In this document: piece by piece, positions 34,291 through 43,551 of the stretch
Layout of the letters: each line of letters opens with the position of its first letter
How positions within the stretch are numbered: position 1 is the first letter of the stretch
Source: Deltaproteobacteria bacterium
GTDB taxonomy: Bacteria > SZUA-79 > Acidulodesulfobacterales > Acidulodesulfobacteraceae
Assembly (NCBI GenBank): GCA_023381755.1
Contig: JAMCUF010000037.1
Span: 7,205-55,153, forward strand
DNA: 47,949 nucleotides
Direction: 5' to 3'
Position numbers and translations under genes: made by a program
Notes under the pieces: model-generated
Database searches by the model: none
Seen by the model: only the letters and a program-made list of their open reading frames with translations
What the model was told of the DNA's origin: nothing

Positions 34291-36606
34291 ATGCTGTTGA
34301 AAAAAAATAACATAATACATCTTATAGAAGGCTTATTTTTAATTATTTTTATATTAGTTGCGGCTATTCTTTCGGTTTTTTCGGGTTTAATTCCCGTAAA
34401 AAATATTTATATTTTTAACATATCCATTTATATACCGGCCGCAGGCGCCATTATTACATCGTTTATCGGCATTTTATTTTTGTACTATATGAATAGATTC
34501 CGTAACTTGTTTTTAGTAGCCGGACAAGAATTTGAATTTTTTTTCCGGAACCTGCCGCTTCCTTCTTTTATTGTTGATATCGAAAGCGGCCGTTTTATAG
34601 ACGCCAATGCCAATGCCATAAAGTTTTACGGGTATCCAAAAGATGAGCTATTAAATATGGACATAAGCAGGATAAATATTTCTAACTCGCCTCAGGAGCT
34701 TAGGATTTTCAGGAGGGCAATGACTGGGAAGGGGGGCGGGATTGCTATTTTTAAACATAAGATTAAACACGGCGAAATAAAAATAGTCCAGTCCCATATA
34801 GCCGTAATTACATTAAACGGCAAACAGAGCCTATTGGTAATAATTTTAGATATAACCGAAAAAGTAGCAAACGAAAAATGGATGAATATTTTATATACGG
34901 GGATAGAAAACAGCCCCGATTGGATAATGGTAACCGATAGCCTTGGAAATATTGAATATGTCAATAAAGGCGTAGAAAATATAAGCGGATATAACAAGGA
35001 GGAGTTGATAGGGAAAAATCCGAGGATTTTTAAATCCGGGTTGCTTGGCGCCGAATTTTATAAAACCCTCTGGGATACAATCAATACGGGAGAAACCCTA
35101 AAAGGCGTTCTTATAGACAGAAGAAAAAACGGCGAATTGTTTACTCTAGACGCAACACTCGTTCCCATAAAAGGCAAAGAAGATTTTAACGTTATAAATT
35201 TTGTGTCCATAGCTAAGGATGTAACGCAGGAAAAGACCTTGGAAGAAAAAGTAAAATATATCTCGTTTTACGATCCCTTAACCAAACTTGCAAATAAGAA
35301 TCTCTTTACCTCTACCATTAACACTTACCTTGGCAGGAGGGAATACAAAGAGGAAGGGTTCAATGCTTCCGTTGTGATAGTTGACGTTTATAAGTTGTCC
35401 TATTTTAACAGTACTTATGGATATGACGCCGGGGACAAACTTTTGCAAAGCTTTTCGGAAAGATTAAGTAAAGTTATGAGAAGTGGGGATATGGTTTCCA
35501 GAGTGGGAGGGGATGAGTTTGGAATATTTTTTACGGAACTAAAAGGTAAAGAAGCTATTTTGCCGATATTAGAGAGAATAAAAGAAGAATTTAAGAAGCC
35601 GTTAAATATGGATGAAATTGGGCCTTTGGACGACAGTCCAAACAATATGTCATTTTTCGGAGAAGCTAAACCAAGGTCATTTAATCCTTCTTTTACCATA
35701 GGCATATCCATCTTCCCCGATGACGGAAAAAATGCGGATGATCTTTTAAAATCGGCGGATATTGCCCTTTCAAACGCAAAAGCGCAGGGGGAAGGAGAAT
35801 ATAAATTTTTTAAGAAGTCGATGAACGTTAAGGCATCGGAGTTTTTAGTCATGAAACATAATATAGTAAACGCGCTTAAAGATGAAGAATTCCTGATCTG
35901 TTATCAGCCTTATTTTGACATAAAAACGGGCAGGATGAAAGGCATGGAAGCTCTGGCAAGATGGAACAGTAAAAATATCGGCATGATACCCCCCGCGAAA
36001 TTTATACATATTCTTGAAGAGATGAAGCTCATACAGCAGTTTGAAGAATTTATGATAGATAAGGTTTGCAAGAATTTAAAGGAATGGGAAGAAAAAGGTC
36101 TTAGCGTCGCGCCTGTTTCTATGAACATATCGCCCGTTAGTTTTGGAAAAGAAGGCTTAATAGATATGACGTTTTCCGCATTAGACAGATACAAAATTAG
36201 TCCGTCAATGATTAACATTGAAATAACGGAAGGTCTATTTATACAAAACTTGCGTTATGCCGTTAAAATATTAAATATTTTTAAAGAAAAAGGAATCAAG
36301 ATTTTGCTGGATGATTTTGGCGCAGGTTATTCTTCCTTATCTTATATAAAAAATATACCCGCAGATTTTATTAAAATAGATATTTCATTTATAAAAGGCA
36401 TGGTGAAAAGCCCTAAAGACCTGGCAATAGTGAGTACCATCGTAGTTTTTGCTTCTAAATTAGGCATGAAAACTATCGGCGAAGGCGTGGAAACCAAAGA
36501 ACAGTTGGAAATATTAGAATCTTTAGGATGTGACATGGCTCAGGGATATTTATTTTCAAAACCTGTTCCGGAGAATGAACTTTTCCAGTTTTTAAAGCAG
36601 CCGTAA
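34291..36606 (+). CDS. membrane PAS-PAS-GGDEF-EAL cyclic-di-GMP protein
   Basis: A 771-aa signalling protein. Two N-terminal transmembrane helices (about residues 10-32 and 47-68) precede PAS domains at about 80-195 and 205-325 (NYVNKGVENISGYNKEELIGKNPR). The GGDEF domain has an intact GGDEF (406-410) preceded by an RSGD inhibitory I-site five residues before it, so active, product-inhibited diguanylate cyclase activity is expected. The EAL domain has EALARW (553-558), NISP, DDFGAGYSSLSYI and GEGVET, i.e. a complete phosphodiesterase site. Both activities are thus possible. It sits between addA and kdpF, and nothing shows what it senses. Confidence 0.95.
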   Translation: MLLKKNNIIHLIEGLFLIIFILVAAILSVFSGLIPVKNIYIFNISIYIPAAGAIITSFIGILFLYYMNRFRNLFLVAGQEFEFFFRNLPLPSFIVDIESGRFIDANANAIKFYGYPKDELLNMDISRINISNSPQELRIFRRAMTGKGGGIAIFKHKIKHGEIKIVQSHIAVITLNGKQSLLVIILDITEKVANEKWMNILYTGIENSPDWIMVTDSLGNIEYVNKGVENISGYNKEELIGKNPRIFKSGLLGAEFYKTLWDTINTGETLKGVLIDRRKNGELFTLDATLVPIKGKEDFNVINFVSIAKDVTQEKTLEEKVKYISFYDPLTKLANKNLFTSTINTYLGRREYKEEGFNASVVIVDVYKLSYFNSTYGYDAGDKLLQSFSERLSKVMRSGDMVSRVGGDEFGIFFTELKGKEAILPILERIKEEFKKPLNMDEIGPLDDSPNNMSFFGEAKPRSFNPSFTIGISIFPDDGKNADDLLKSADIALSNAKAQGEGEYKFFKKSMNVKASEFLVMKHNIVNALKDEEFLICYQPYFDIKTGRMKGMEALARWNSKNIGMIPPAKFIHILEEMKLIQQFEEFMIDKVCKNLKEWEEKGLSVAPVSMNISPVSFGKEGLIDMTFSALDRYKISPSMINIEITEGLFIQNLRYAVKILNIFKEKGIKILLDDFGAGYSSLSYIKNIPADFIKIDISFIKGMVKSPKDLAIVSTIVVFASKLGMKTIGEGVETKEQLEILESLGCDMAQGYLFSKPVPENELFQFLKQP

Positions 36607-36711
36607 AACCTTCAGTTTTATCTATTCAAAATTATGAATGATTATTTTTGTGATGTAAAATGTAATATATGAAAATTCAAATCTTTAAATTTTGAAGGGG
36701 AAAACAACGAA

Positions 36712-36798
36712 ATGATCGAGAACATTCTGCTTTTAATTGTTGCCGTCATCGTATTTATATATCTGATTTATGTGCTTTTATATCCCGATAAGTTTTAA
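36712..36798 (+). CDS. kdpF: potassium-transporting ATPase small subunit KdpF
   Basis: A 28-aa single-helix membrane peptide (MIENILLLIVAVIVFIYLIY then VLLYPDKF). The YLxYxLLxPxKF tail is the KdpF signature; KdpF stabilises the KdpABC complex. It is too short for standard gene callers. GAAGGGG precedes the ATG, with a 6-base hairpin (TTCAAA/TTTGAA) just upstream. It opens the kdp operon, 105 bases after the GGDEF-EAL gene. Confidence 0.88.
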   Translation: MIENILLLIVAVIVFIYLIYVLLYPDKF

Positions 36799-36848
36799 TC
36801 CGAACCTGTAAAAAATTATAAATTAATTTTGAAATAAGAGGTCGAATT

Positions 36849-36935
36849 ATGATTTATTTTATAGCCGGTCTGATAATTATTGGAATTTTTTACTGGATAA
36901 CGGCAATTTTTGTTGATTTTACGGATAAAATATAA
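36849..36935 (+). CDS. 28-aa single-helix membrane peptide in the kdp operon
   Basis: Reads MIYFIAGLIIIGIFYWITAI then FVDFTDKI, one hydrophobic helix with a charged C-terminus, preceded by AATAAGAGG, a fair ribosome-binding site nine bases upstream. It lies between kdpF and kdpA, 50 and 56 bases away. It lacks the KdpF tail motif. It has the same length and topology as KdpF and may be a diverged duplicate or a separate accessory peptide; its function is unknown. Confidence 0.6.
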   Translation: MIYFIAGLIIIGIFYWITAIFVDFTDKI

Positions 36936-36991
36936 AAAAACAGATTATACTAAATTAATAACGGTTAATAATTTTGCAAGGGGAGAGGCCC

Positions 36992-38716
36992 ATGACTTTT
37001 ACAGGAGTTTTTCAAATGGCAATAACTCTTTTAATTATGGTTATTGCGGCTATTCCGCTAAGCAGATACCTGTCGCACGTTTTTAACGGGGAAAAGACTT
37101 TTCTCGATTTTTTATTTACGCCGGTCGAAAATCTGACGTTTAGGTTTCTTAATGTAAACAAGAAAGAGGAAACGGACTGGGTAAGGTATTTAAAGACGGG
37201 TCTGATTATTAATTTCTTAATGCTGGCAATAGTTTATTTTATTTTAAAATTTCAAAACTATCTGCCCTTCAACCAGATGCGCTATAAAGGGCTTTCATGG
37301 GACCTTGATTTCAACACCGCTATAAGCTTTATAACCAATACGAACTGGCAAAATTACGGCGGGGAAGAGGTCTTATCAAATTTTTCCCAAATGGCGCTTG
37401 TTTTTTTACAGTTCACCTCTGCCGCCACCGGGCTTGTTTTTGCCGTCGCTTTTATCCGCGGGTTGGTGCGCCGCGAGGCAAAATACGTCGGTAATTTTTA
37501 CGTAGATTTTATTAAGGGCATTTACAGGCTTTTTCTTCCGTTGGCTATTTTATTTGCGGTTATTATGCTCTGGCAGGGGGCGCCGCAGACGTTTTCCATG
37601 CAAAAAAAGGTAACCAATATGACCGGGGTCAAACAGACGCTTTCAGTGGGACCGGTAGCCTCGATGACAGCAATAGAAAATCTCGGCACCAACGGAGGGG
37701 GATTTTACGACGCGAATGCCGCGCAGCCCTACGAAAATCCGAACCCTTTCACAAATGCTTTGATTATCTTTATGATGGGCACGATTCCTATCGCCCTGTT
37801 TTTGATGTACGGGATAATGATAGGGAATAAAAAGCATGCATGGACTTTATTTGCGGTCGCTATGACCCTCATCGTCGTCTGTCTTGCTGTGATTTATTCT
37901 CAAGAGGCGAGCGGCAACCCGTTTTTATCAAAGTTAGGCGCAAACATTCATGTTTCTAAAAATAATCCCGGCGGCAATATGGAAGGAAAGCAGGAGCATA
38001 TAGGAATTGCCCAGACATCCTTGTTTGCAACCGCTACGACGGCGTTCACCACCGGCAACGTTGACAGCGCCCACGACAGTTTTATGCCCCTTTCCGGCAT
38101 GATTCTTATGAGCGAAATGATGCTTAATCTTATATTCGGAGGGAAAGGGGTCGGTCTTTTGAATATGCTTACCATGGTGATAATAGGGGTGTTTATTGCA
38201 GGCCTTATGGTTGGGCGGACGCCGGAATTTCTCGGAAAAAAAATAGAGGCAAAGGAGGTTAAACTCGCAACACTTGCAATGTTTGCCCATGCGTTTATTA
38301 TTCTTATCCCTTTTGCGATAACCGTAGCGATACCTGCCGGTCTGGCGGAAATATTTAATCCGGGTCCGCACGGCTTAAGTGAGATTTTATACGCCTATAC
38401 CTCGACGGTAGCGAACAACGGATCCGCGTTCGCGGGTCTTAACGGCAACACGCTTTTTTATAATATTTCGCTCGGGCTTACGGTATTTTTCGGAAGGTAT
38501 GTTCCGATAATATGCCAGGTTGCGATAGCGGGTTCATTAATCAAAAAGAAAAGCATACCGGAGTCGGCAGGCACTTTTCCTGCCCACGGTCCTTTATTTT
38601 ATGCGGTTGTTATGGGGACTATACTGCTTGTCGGGGCGTTAACGTTCTTTCCGGCGCTGGCGCTTGGACCTATTGCGGAACATTTCGCAATGGCGGAAGG
38701 ACATTTATTTTATTAA
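36992..38716 (+). CDS. kdpA: potassium-transporting ATPase subunit A (channel-like)
   Basis: A 574-aa K+-translocating subunit of the high-affinity Kdp ATPase, with about ten membrane helices. The ATG at 36992 follows AAGGGGAGA by five bases and replaces an upstream TTG. The selectivity-filter segments are visible: FTSAATGLVFA, ENLGTNGGGFYDANAAQPYENP, TTAFTTGNVDSAHDS and STVANNGSAFAGLNGNT. PLSRYLSHVFNGEKTF is the usual N-terminal block. It is more GC-rich in codon third positions than the genes before 36.6 kb. It is followed by kdpC, not kdpB. Confidence 0.96.
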   Translation: MTFTGVFQMAITLLIMVIAAIPLSRYLSHVFNGEKTFLDFLFTPVENLTFRFLNVNKKEETDWVRYLKTGLIINFLMLAIVYFILKFQNYLPFNQMRYKGLSWDLDFNTAISFITNTNWQNYGGEEVLSNFSQMALVFLQFTSAATGLVFAVAFIRGLVRREAKYVGNFYVDFIKGIYRLFLPLAILFAVIMLWQGAPQTFSMQKKVTNMTGVKQTLSVGPVASMTAIENLGTNGGGFYDANAAQPYENPNPFTNALIIFMMGTIPIALFLMYGIMIGNKKHAWTLFAVAMTLIVVCLAVIYSQEASGNPFLSKLGANIHVSKNNPGGNMEGKQEHIGIAQTSLFATATTAFTTGNVDSAHDSFMPLSGMILMSEMMLNLIFGGKGVGLLNMLTMVIIGVFIAGLMVGRTPEFLGKKIEAKEVKLATLAMFAHAFIILIPFAITVAIPAGLAEIFNPGPHGLSEILYAYTSTVANNGSAFAGLNGNTLFYNISLGLTVFFGRYVPIICQVAIAGSLIKKKSIPESAGTFPAHGPLFYAVVMGTILLVGALTFFPALALGPIAEHFAMAEGHLFY

Positions 38717-38822
38717 ATTATGCATGCAGGATAAGGAAGATATAAAATGTTTATATTATACGGAGCCGCTTCGGTTATCTAAGTTATCCAAGCCGTAAAA
38801 TAATTTAAAGAGGATATTTATC

Positions 38823-39443
38823 ATGGGAAAGGAATTGATAAAAATGATAAAATTAACGGTTTTATTATATATTATATGCTCGCTTGGCTATACTTTTCTT
38901 ATCTGGGGCATAGGGAAAATAGCCTTTCCCTTTCAGGCAGGCGGAAGCATCGTTTATAAAAATTCAAAGCCGATCGGTTCGTTTTTGATAGGCGAGAAAT
39001 TTAGCAAGCCTTATCTTTTCAACGGCAGGCCGTCATATGCGGGCAACGGCTATAACGGAACGGAGTCGGGCGGTTCCAATTATGCTCCGACCAACGGAAA
39101 GTATATAAACCGCGAAAGAAAATTGATAAGTAAATTTTTAAAGGAAAATCCGACGGTTAAAAAGGGGCAGATTCCCGTCGATATAATAACCGGCTCCGGC
39201 TCCGGCCTCGGTCCCTATATATCCGTTGCGGCGGCATTAATTCAGGTGTCCAGAATATCCTCACTTACCGGCATATCCAAAAGCAAACTGGACGCTCTTG
39301 TAAAAAAAAGCATCTCTGGCAGGCAGTTCGGTATTTTTGGAACTCCCGGGGTCAATACGGTCAGGTTAAATTTTAAATTAGCCGCTATGCTTAAAAAGAA
39401 AAACAATAAAATATTTAAGAAAGTTTTTCGGGGGTTAGATTAA
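38823..39443 (+). CDS. kdpC: potassium-transporting ATPase subunit C
   Basis: A 206-aa periplasmic-facing subunit with one N-terminal membrane helix (about residues 10-32) that raises K+ affinity. The family blocks are present: SIVYKNSKPIGSFLIGEKFSKPYLFNGRPS, TESGGSNYAPTN, PVDIITGSGSGLGPYISVAAALIQVSRIS, and a short FGIFGTPGVNTVRLNF end. It sits between kdpA (106 bases upstream) and kdpB, an order different from the usual kdpFABC. The 106-base gap holds an 11-codon frame at 38747 with a Shine-Dalgarno-like AAGGAAG. Confidence 0.95.
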   Translation: MGKELIKMIKLTVLLYIICSLGYTFLIWGIGKIAFPFQAGGSIVYKNSKPIGSFLIGEKFSKPYLFNGRPSYAGNGYNGTESGGSNYAPTNGKYINRERKLISKFLKENPTVKKGQIPVDIITGSGSGLGPYISVAAALIQVSRISSLTGISKSKLDALVKKSISGRQFGIFGTPGVNTVRLNFKLAAMLKKKNNKIFKKVFRGLD

Positions 39444-39497
39444 TTATAATTAATAGATTAATAAAAGAACGGTTCAATAAAGTTGTGGGTAAATAAA

Positions 39498-41546
39498 ATG
39501 CCTCAAAAATCCTATTATGTTTCGGCATTCAGCAAAAAGATATTATCGTCGGCCATCCGCGATTCTTTTAAAAAGTTAAATCCTAAGGTGCTGATAAAAA
39601 ATCCCGTAATGTTTGTCGTAGAGATAGGCGCCGTTATTACGACCATTCTTTTGGTAAAAGATTTATTTCTTCATAATTTTAAGTTTATCTCGTTTATTTT
39701 TCAAATTACTATATGGCTCTGGTTCACGGTTTTATTCGCCAATTTTGCGGAAAGCATTTCCGAAGGCAGGGGCAAGGCGCAAGCCGATAGTTTAAGGAAG
39801 ACGAAGACGGAAGTTATCGCAAGACTATTAAAAATAAACGGCAGAGAGGAAAAAATAAAGGCGTCGCAGTTAAGAAAGGGGGACGTAATAATAGCCGAAA
39901 CGGGGGATACGATACCTGCCGACGGCGAAATTATAGAAGGAATAGCATCGGTTGACGAATCCGCAATTACCGGAGAATCCGCTCCAGTTATAAGGGAAAG
40001 CGGTGGGGACAGAAGCGCGGTAACTGGAGGAACTAAAGTTTTATCGGATAAGATTCTAATCAAAGTAACGTCAAATCCGGGCGAAGGTTTTATAGATAAA
40101 ATGATATCGCTAGTCGAAGGCGCATCGCGCCAGAAAACGCCGAATGAAATCGCTTTAAATATTTTATTGGTTGTACTCACGGCGTTATTCCTTGTGGTTG
40201 TCGTTACTATTACCCCGATGGCGGGATATTTTCACGGCTATATATCTCCGGTAATACTCGTGGCCCTGCTTGTGTGCCTTATTCCCACCACTATCGGCGC
40301 ATTGCTTTCCGCCATCGGAATTTCGGGGATGGACAGGCTCGTCAAACATAACGTAATAGCCATGTCGGGTAAGGCGGTAGAAGCCGCGGGAGACGTTAAT
40401 ACGCTTTTGCTCGATAAAACCGGAACCATAACATTCGGCAACAGAATGGCCGTAAGTTTTATTCCCGCGCCGGGAGTAAACGTAAACGAGCTTGCCGACT
40501 ATGCACAGCTTTCTTCTTTAAGTGATGAAACTCCGGAGGGCAGGTCTATCGTTACCCTTGCCAAACAATACGGTTTGAGGGGGAGACATATCGACGAAAA
40601 AAATGTCAAATTTATTCCTTTTTCCGCTATGACAAGAATGAGCGGGGTGGATATTGCGGATAAAAAAGAGTCTGTTAGAAAAGGGGCGGTGGAAGCGGTT
40701 GTGAAATTCGTAGAGCAAAATAAGGGAACGGTCGATAAAAATACCATAAAAAATGCGGAAGAAATTTCAAAAAAAGGGGGAACGCCGCTTGCGGTCGCAA
40801 TTAATAACCGCATGCTCGGGATTATTCATTTAAAAGACGTTGTTAAAGGGGGTATTAAGGAGCGGATTAACAGTTTAAGAAAAATAGGGATTAAAACCAT
40901 AATGATAACGGGAGATAATCCGTTAACCGCAAAAGCCATTGCCGACGAAGCCGGGGTTGACGAGTTTGTCGCCGAGGCCACTCCCGAAACAAAGATGGCT
41001 ATTATTAAGAAGGAACAGGGGTTAGGCAAGTTGATCGCAATGACGGGTGATGGAACAAATGATGCGCCTGCTTTAGCTCAGGCGGATGTCGGTGTTGCCA
41101 TGAATACCGGAACCATGCCTGCAAAAGAGGCGGGGAATATGATAGACCTTGATTCTAATCCTACAAAATTGATAGAGATAGTAGAAATAGGAAAACAGCT
41201 TTTAATAACCCGCGGCTCATTAACCACTTTTTCCATTGCCAATGATGTTGCAAAGTATTTTGCCATAATACCGGCAATGTTTGCGCCGGTTTTCCCATGG
41301 CTTGCCCCGCTTAACATCATGGGACTGTCGTCTCCCGGGTCGGCTATACTTTCAGCCGTGATATTTAATGCGGTAATAATTATCATACTTGTTCCGCTTG
41401 CCTTGCGCGGCGTTAAATACAAACCCGCCGCCGCATCGTCCATCTTGACGAGGAATCTTCTTATTTACGGCTTTGGCGGGTTGATAGTGCCCTTCATAGG
41501 CATAAAGCTGATAGATATTATTATAACCTACCTGCATCTTGTTTAA
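39498..41546 (+). CDS. kdpB: potassium-transporting P-type ATPase subunit B
   Basis: The catalytic P-type ATPase subunit of Kdp. The phosphorylated Asp lies in DKTGTIT (40413), with [18 protein letters not shown] and [21 protein letters not shown] all intact. The ATG at 39498 was preferred over an in-frame TTG at 39483 because KdpB proteins usually begin a few residues before the KKLNP block (here RDSFKKLNP at about 24). Neither start has a good Shine-Dalgarno. It is the last of the Kdp structural genes here; 54 bases separate it from kdpC. No kdpE lies next to it. Confidence 0.95.
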   Translation: MPQKSYYVSAFSKKILSSAIRDSFKKLNPKVLIKNPVMFVVEIGAVITTILLVKDLFLHNFKFISFIFQITIWLWFTVLFANFAESISEGRGKAQADSLRKTKTEVIARLLKINGREEKIKASQLRKGDVIIAETGDTIPADGEIIEGIASVDESAITGESAPVIRESGGDRSAVTGGTKVLSDKILIKVTSNPGEGFIDKMISLVEGASRQKTPNEIALNILLVVLTALFLVVVVTITPMAGYFHGYISPVILVALLVCLIPTTIGALLSAIGISGMDRLVKHNVIAMSGKAVEAAGDVNTLLLDKTGTITFGNRMAVSFIPAPGVNVNELADYAQLSSLSDETPEGRSIVTLAKQYGLRGRHIDEKNVKFIPFSAMTRMSGVDIADKKESVRKGAVEAVVKFVEQNKGTVDKNTIKNAEEISKKGGTPLAVAINNRMLGIIHLKDVVKGGIKERINSLRKIGIKTIMITGDNPLTAKAIADEAGVDEFVAEATPETKMAIIKKEQGLGKLIAMTGDGTNDAPALAQADVGVAMNTGTMPAKEAGNMIDLDSNPTKLIEIVEIGKQLLITRGSLTTFSIANDVAKYFAIIPAMFAPVFPWLAPLNIMGLSSPGSAILSAVIFNAVIIIILVPLALRGVKYKPAAASSILTRNLLIYGFGGLIVPFIGIKLIDIIITYLHLV

Positions 41547-41855
41547 TGAAGATGGGAAGACCGAAAAAGAGGGAGCAGGCATTAATATCGAGTTAATATC
41601 AAGGTTTGCCTCCTGCCTTTCTTGTTTTATGCCTGCATGCCTATAAAATATGCAAATACGGTTGATAATTTTTTATTGATTAATATGCAGGCATATTTAG
41701 GCCGCTTTTGATATAAAATTCGATATAAAATGTAATAAAATTAATAACTTCTAAATATGGCATTTTAATTGCATTATAACTCATTAAATTAAAATAAGTT
41801 AAAAAGATAACCTGAATTTAAATTTTGCGTAGAAGAGCGTAGAAGAGGAGATGTC
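41547..41855. promoter_or_regulatory. kdpB-porin intergenic region with an 11-base inverted repeat
   Basis: A 309-base gap. TATGCCTGCAT (41628-41638) is matched by its complement ATGCAGGCATA (41685-41695), about 46 bases apart. A GCAGG/CCTGC pair (41574-41615) upstream could be a weak kdpB terminator. No paired promoter boxes were convincing. A ribosome-binding site AGAGGAGA precedes the porin ATG. The repeat may be a hairpin or a binding site. Confidence 0.4.
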
Positions 41856-43262
41856 ATGAATTTTAATGATCTAAAGTTAAAACGATTAAAACCATTTTTA
41901 TTTACCGTGATTTTTGCGGTATTTTTATTAAGCCCTTATTTTTTTGCGTTAAAATCTTATGCCGGCAACGTTTCGCCTTCGTCTTCCGGCAGTTCCGGAC
42001 AGCAGGTAAAAAGCCTCGAAGCTAAATTAAATAACCTCTCCAATGAAATTAACGCCTTAAGGAAGGCACAGCGGAAAGGTTCGAACTCTTATTTTTCTTC
42101 CGTCCAGCTGCTCGGCACATTAGTCGCGTCTTATACTTACAATTTTGCAAAGCCGAACGGTTATAACGCTAATTACGGCGATAACTGGCAGGAAGGCGGT
42201 TTTACGGTTAATCAAGCCGATATTACCATAAGAAGATCGCCAGGCAGCGCGTCTGATCCTTACGGCGTAGGTTTTCATATATCGCTTGACGCGGGTCAGA
42301 ATATCCAGTTTTATGAGGCGTATTACGGCAACACGTCTTATTTTACCGCGCCGTTTCAGCAAAGAATACCTTTTGACGTCAGGCAGGCTTATATCAATTT
42401 GAACTTGCCCGTCGGAAGCGGGTTAGATATTCACATAGGCAAAGAAAAGGAGCTGTTAGGCTGGGAAAATTTTAACATGACAAGGAACTGGAACAACACA
42501 TATTCTTTATTGGATAATGCCGAGCCTTCGACATATACGGGAATATTTTTTACGTATAATGTTATTCCAAGCCTGCAAACGACGTTCGGTATAGCAAATT
42601 CGCAAAATACCGTTGTGCCGGCAGACAACCTTCCGACCGTCGAATTTAACGCGGCATATACCCCCCTCGGCGTCATCACGTTTAACGGCGGGTTCGTTTA
42701 CGGAGCAAACAGCTACCTCGTTGAGAACAATGGTGCGATGTATCAGGATAATATAAATAAAAGTATTTATAGCTATATAAATGCGGTATATAGCCCGACT
42801 GCCGGCTGGTCGTTCGTTCTTGAACGCGATGCGGGATTAAACGGCGGATTAAACAAAAGCGTGTTAATTTCCAACGGGATAACCCCGGGTCAGGTTGCAT
42901 ATCCCGCACTTATATCATCAACCGTCTCAACTTACTCTAAGGGGTATTTTAACGGAACATCCTTTTATATCCATCATCAGCATAACTATTCAATCGGTCA
43001 GATTGCCGAGACGTTAAGGGAGGCTTTCGCGGTTGATTCTAACGGTTTATTCGAGCCGGGCGTAACCCCGGGACAAACGTATGCCTTTGTCGATTCTACC
43101 TTAACGCTGGCTTATTCTCCGGCATATAAGATGCTTAAAGATGTGCAGTTTAGATTAGAATTCGAAAATCAAAGGGCAAATCACTCTATATATCCGGCAG
43201 GGTTAAATAGTCTGAAAAGATCGCAGAATACAGCGAGTCTTGCCGTGTTATACACATTTTAA
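41856..43262 (+). CDS. outer-membrane beta-barrel porin
   Basis: A 468-aa exported protein. The signal peptide is long (about residues 1-36, ending FFALKSYAGN). A Ser/Gly segment and a short coiled coil (VKSLEAKLNNLSNEINALRKAQ) follow, as in trimeric porins. The rest has the alternating pattern of a beta-barrel (FDVRQAYINLNLPVGSGLDIHIGKEKELLG, SLQTTFGIANSQNTVV) and ends in a C-terminal Phe (ASLAVLYTF), the outer-membrane insertion signal. It resembles the OmpL-like beta-barrel porin-2 family. It sits between kdpB and the KdpD-like gene, suggesting a link to ion entry; the substrate is unknown. Confidence 0.85.
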   Translation: MNFNDLKLKRLKPFLFTVIFAVFLLSPYFFALKSYAGNVSPSSSGSSGQQVKSLEAKLNNLSNEINALRKAQRKGSNSYFSSVQLLGTLVASYTYNFAKPNGYNANYGDNWQEGGFTVNQADITIRRSPGSASDPYGVGFHISLDAGQNIQFYEAYYGNTSYFTAPFQQRIPFDVRQAYINLNLPVGSGLDIHIGKEKELLGWENFNMTRNWNNTYSLLDNAEPSTYTGIFFTYNVIPSLQTTFGIANSQNTVVPADNLPTVEFNAAYTPLGVITFNGGFVYGANSYLVENNGAMYQDNINKSIYSYINAVYSPTAGWSFVLERDAGLNGGLNKSVLISNGITPGQVAYPALISSTVSTYSKGYFNGTSFYIHHQHNYSIGQIAETLREAFAVDSNGLFEPGVTPGQTYAFVDSTLTLAYSPAYKMLKDVQFRLEFENQRANHSIYPAGLNSLKRSQNTASLAVLYTF

Positions 43263-43308
43263 GACATTTTAAAGCTAAAAACATTTTAAAACTTTCGCTT
43301 TCGATTTC

Positions 43309-43346
43309 AAAAGCTCTGCTTATAAAAGGCAGGGCTTTTGTTTTTC
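43309..43346 (+). terminator. rho-independent terminator after the porin gene
   Basis: AAAAGCTCTGC (43309-43319) pairs with GCAGGGCTTTT (43329-43339), one position being G-U, and is followed by GTTTTT. It lies 47 bases after the porin stop and would end the porin transcript before kdpD. Confidence 0.75.
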
Positions 43347-43366
43347 ACGGCTATTTATACCCTAAT

Positions 43367-43409
43367 CCTGCCCTAACCCTCCCCCGTCAAGGGGGAGGGT
43401 TAGGGCAGG
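43367..43409. repeat. 19-base perfect inverted repeat
   Basis: CCTGCCCTAACCCTCCCCC (43367-43385), a 5-base loop GTCAA and the exact complement to 43409. C/G-rich elements of this CCCTAACCCTCCCCC type are common dispersed intergenic repeats in bacterial genomes. It sits just after the porin terminator, inside a 289-base gap (43263-43551). Confidence 0.8.
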
Positions 43410-43551
43410 GGCGGGGAGCTATGAGAAATAATTATTTTCCAATGCAAGATTAAGGCTGCATATTTCGGATTAATGATGAAATGTATTATAATATTATAGT
43501 AATATAATTTGGCTTTAAATTTTGAAAAGTGAAAGCGGGGTATAAATTTCT

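Noticed and set aside
37934-38371. 145-codon - strand frame opposite kdpA
   Set aside because: A shadow of the strongly conserved kdpA; no ribosome-binding site and no family pattern.
38747-38782. 11-codon ORF between kdpA and kdpC with an AAGGAAG ribosome-binding site
   Set aside because: Too short to be supported as a gene without conservation data; mentioned under kdpC.
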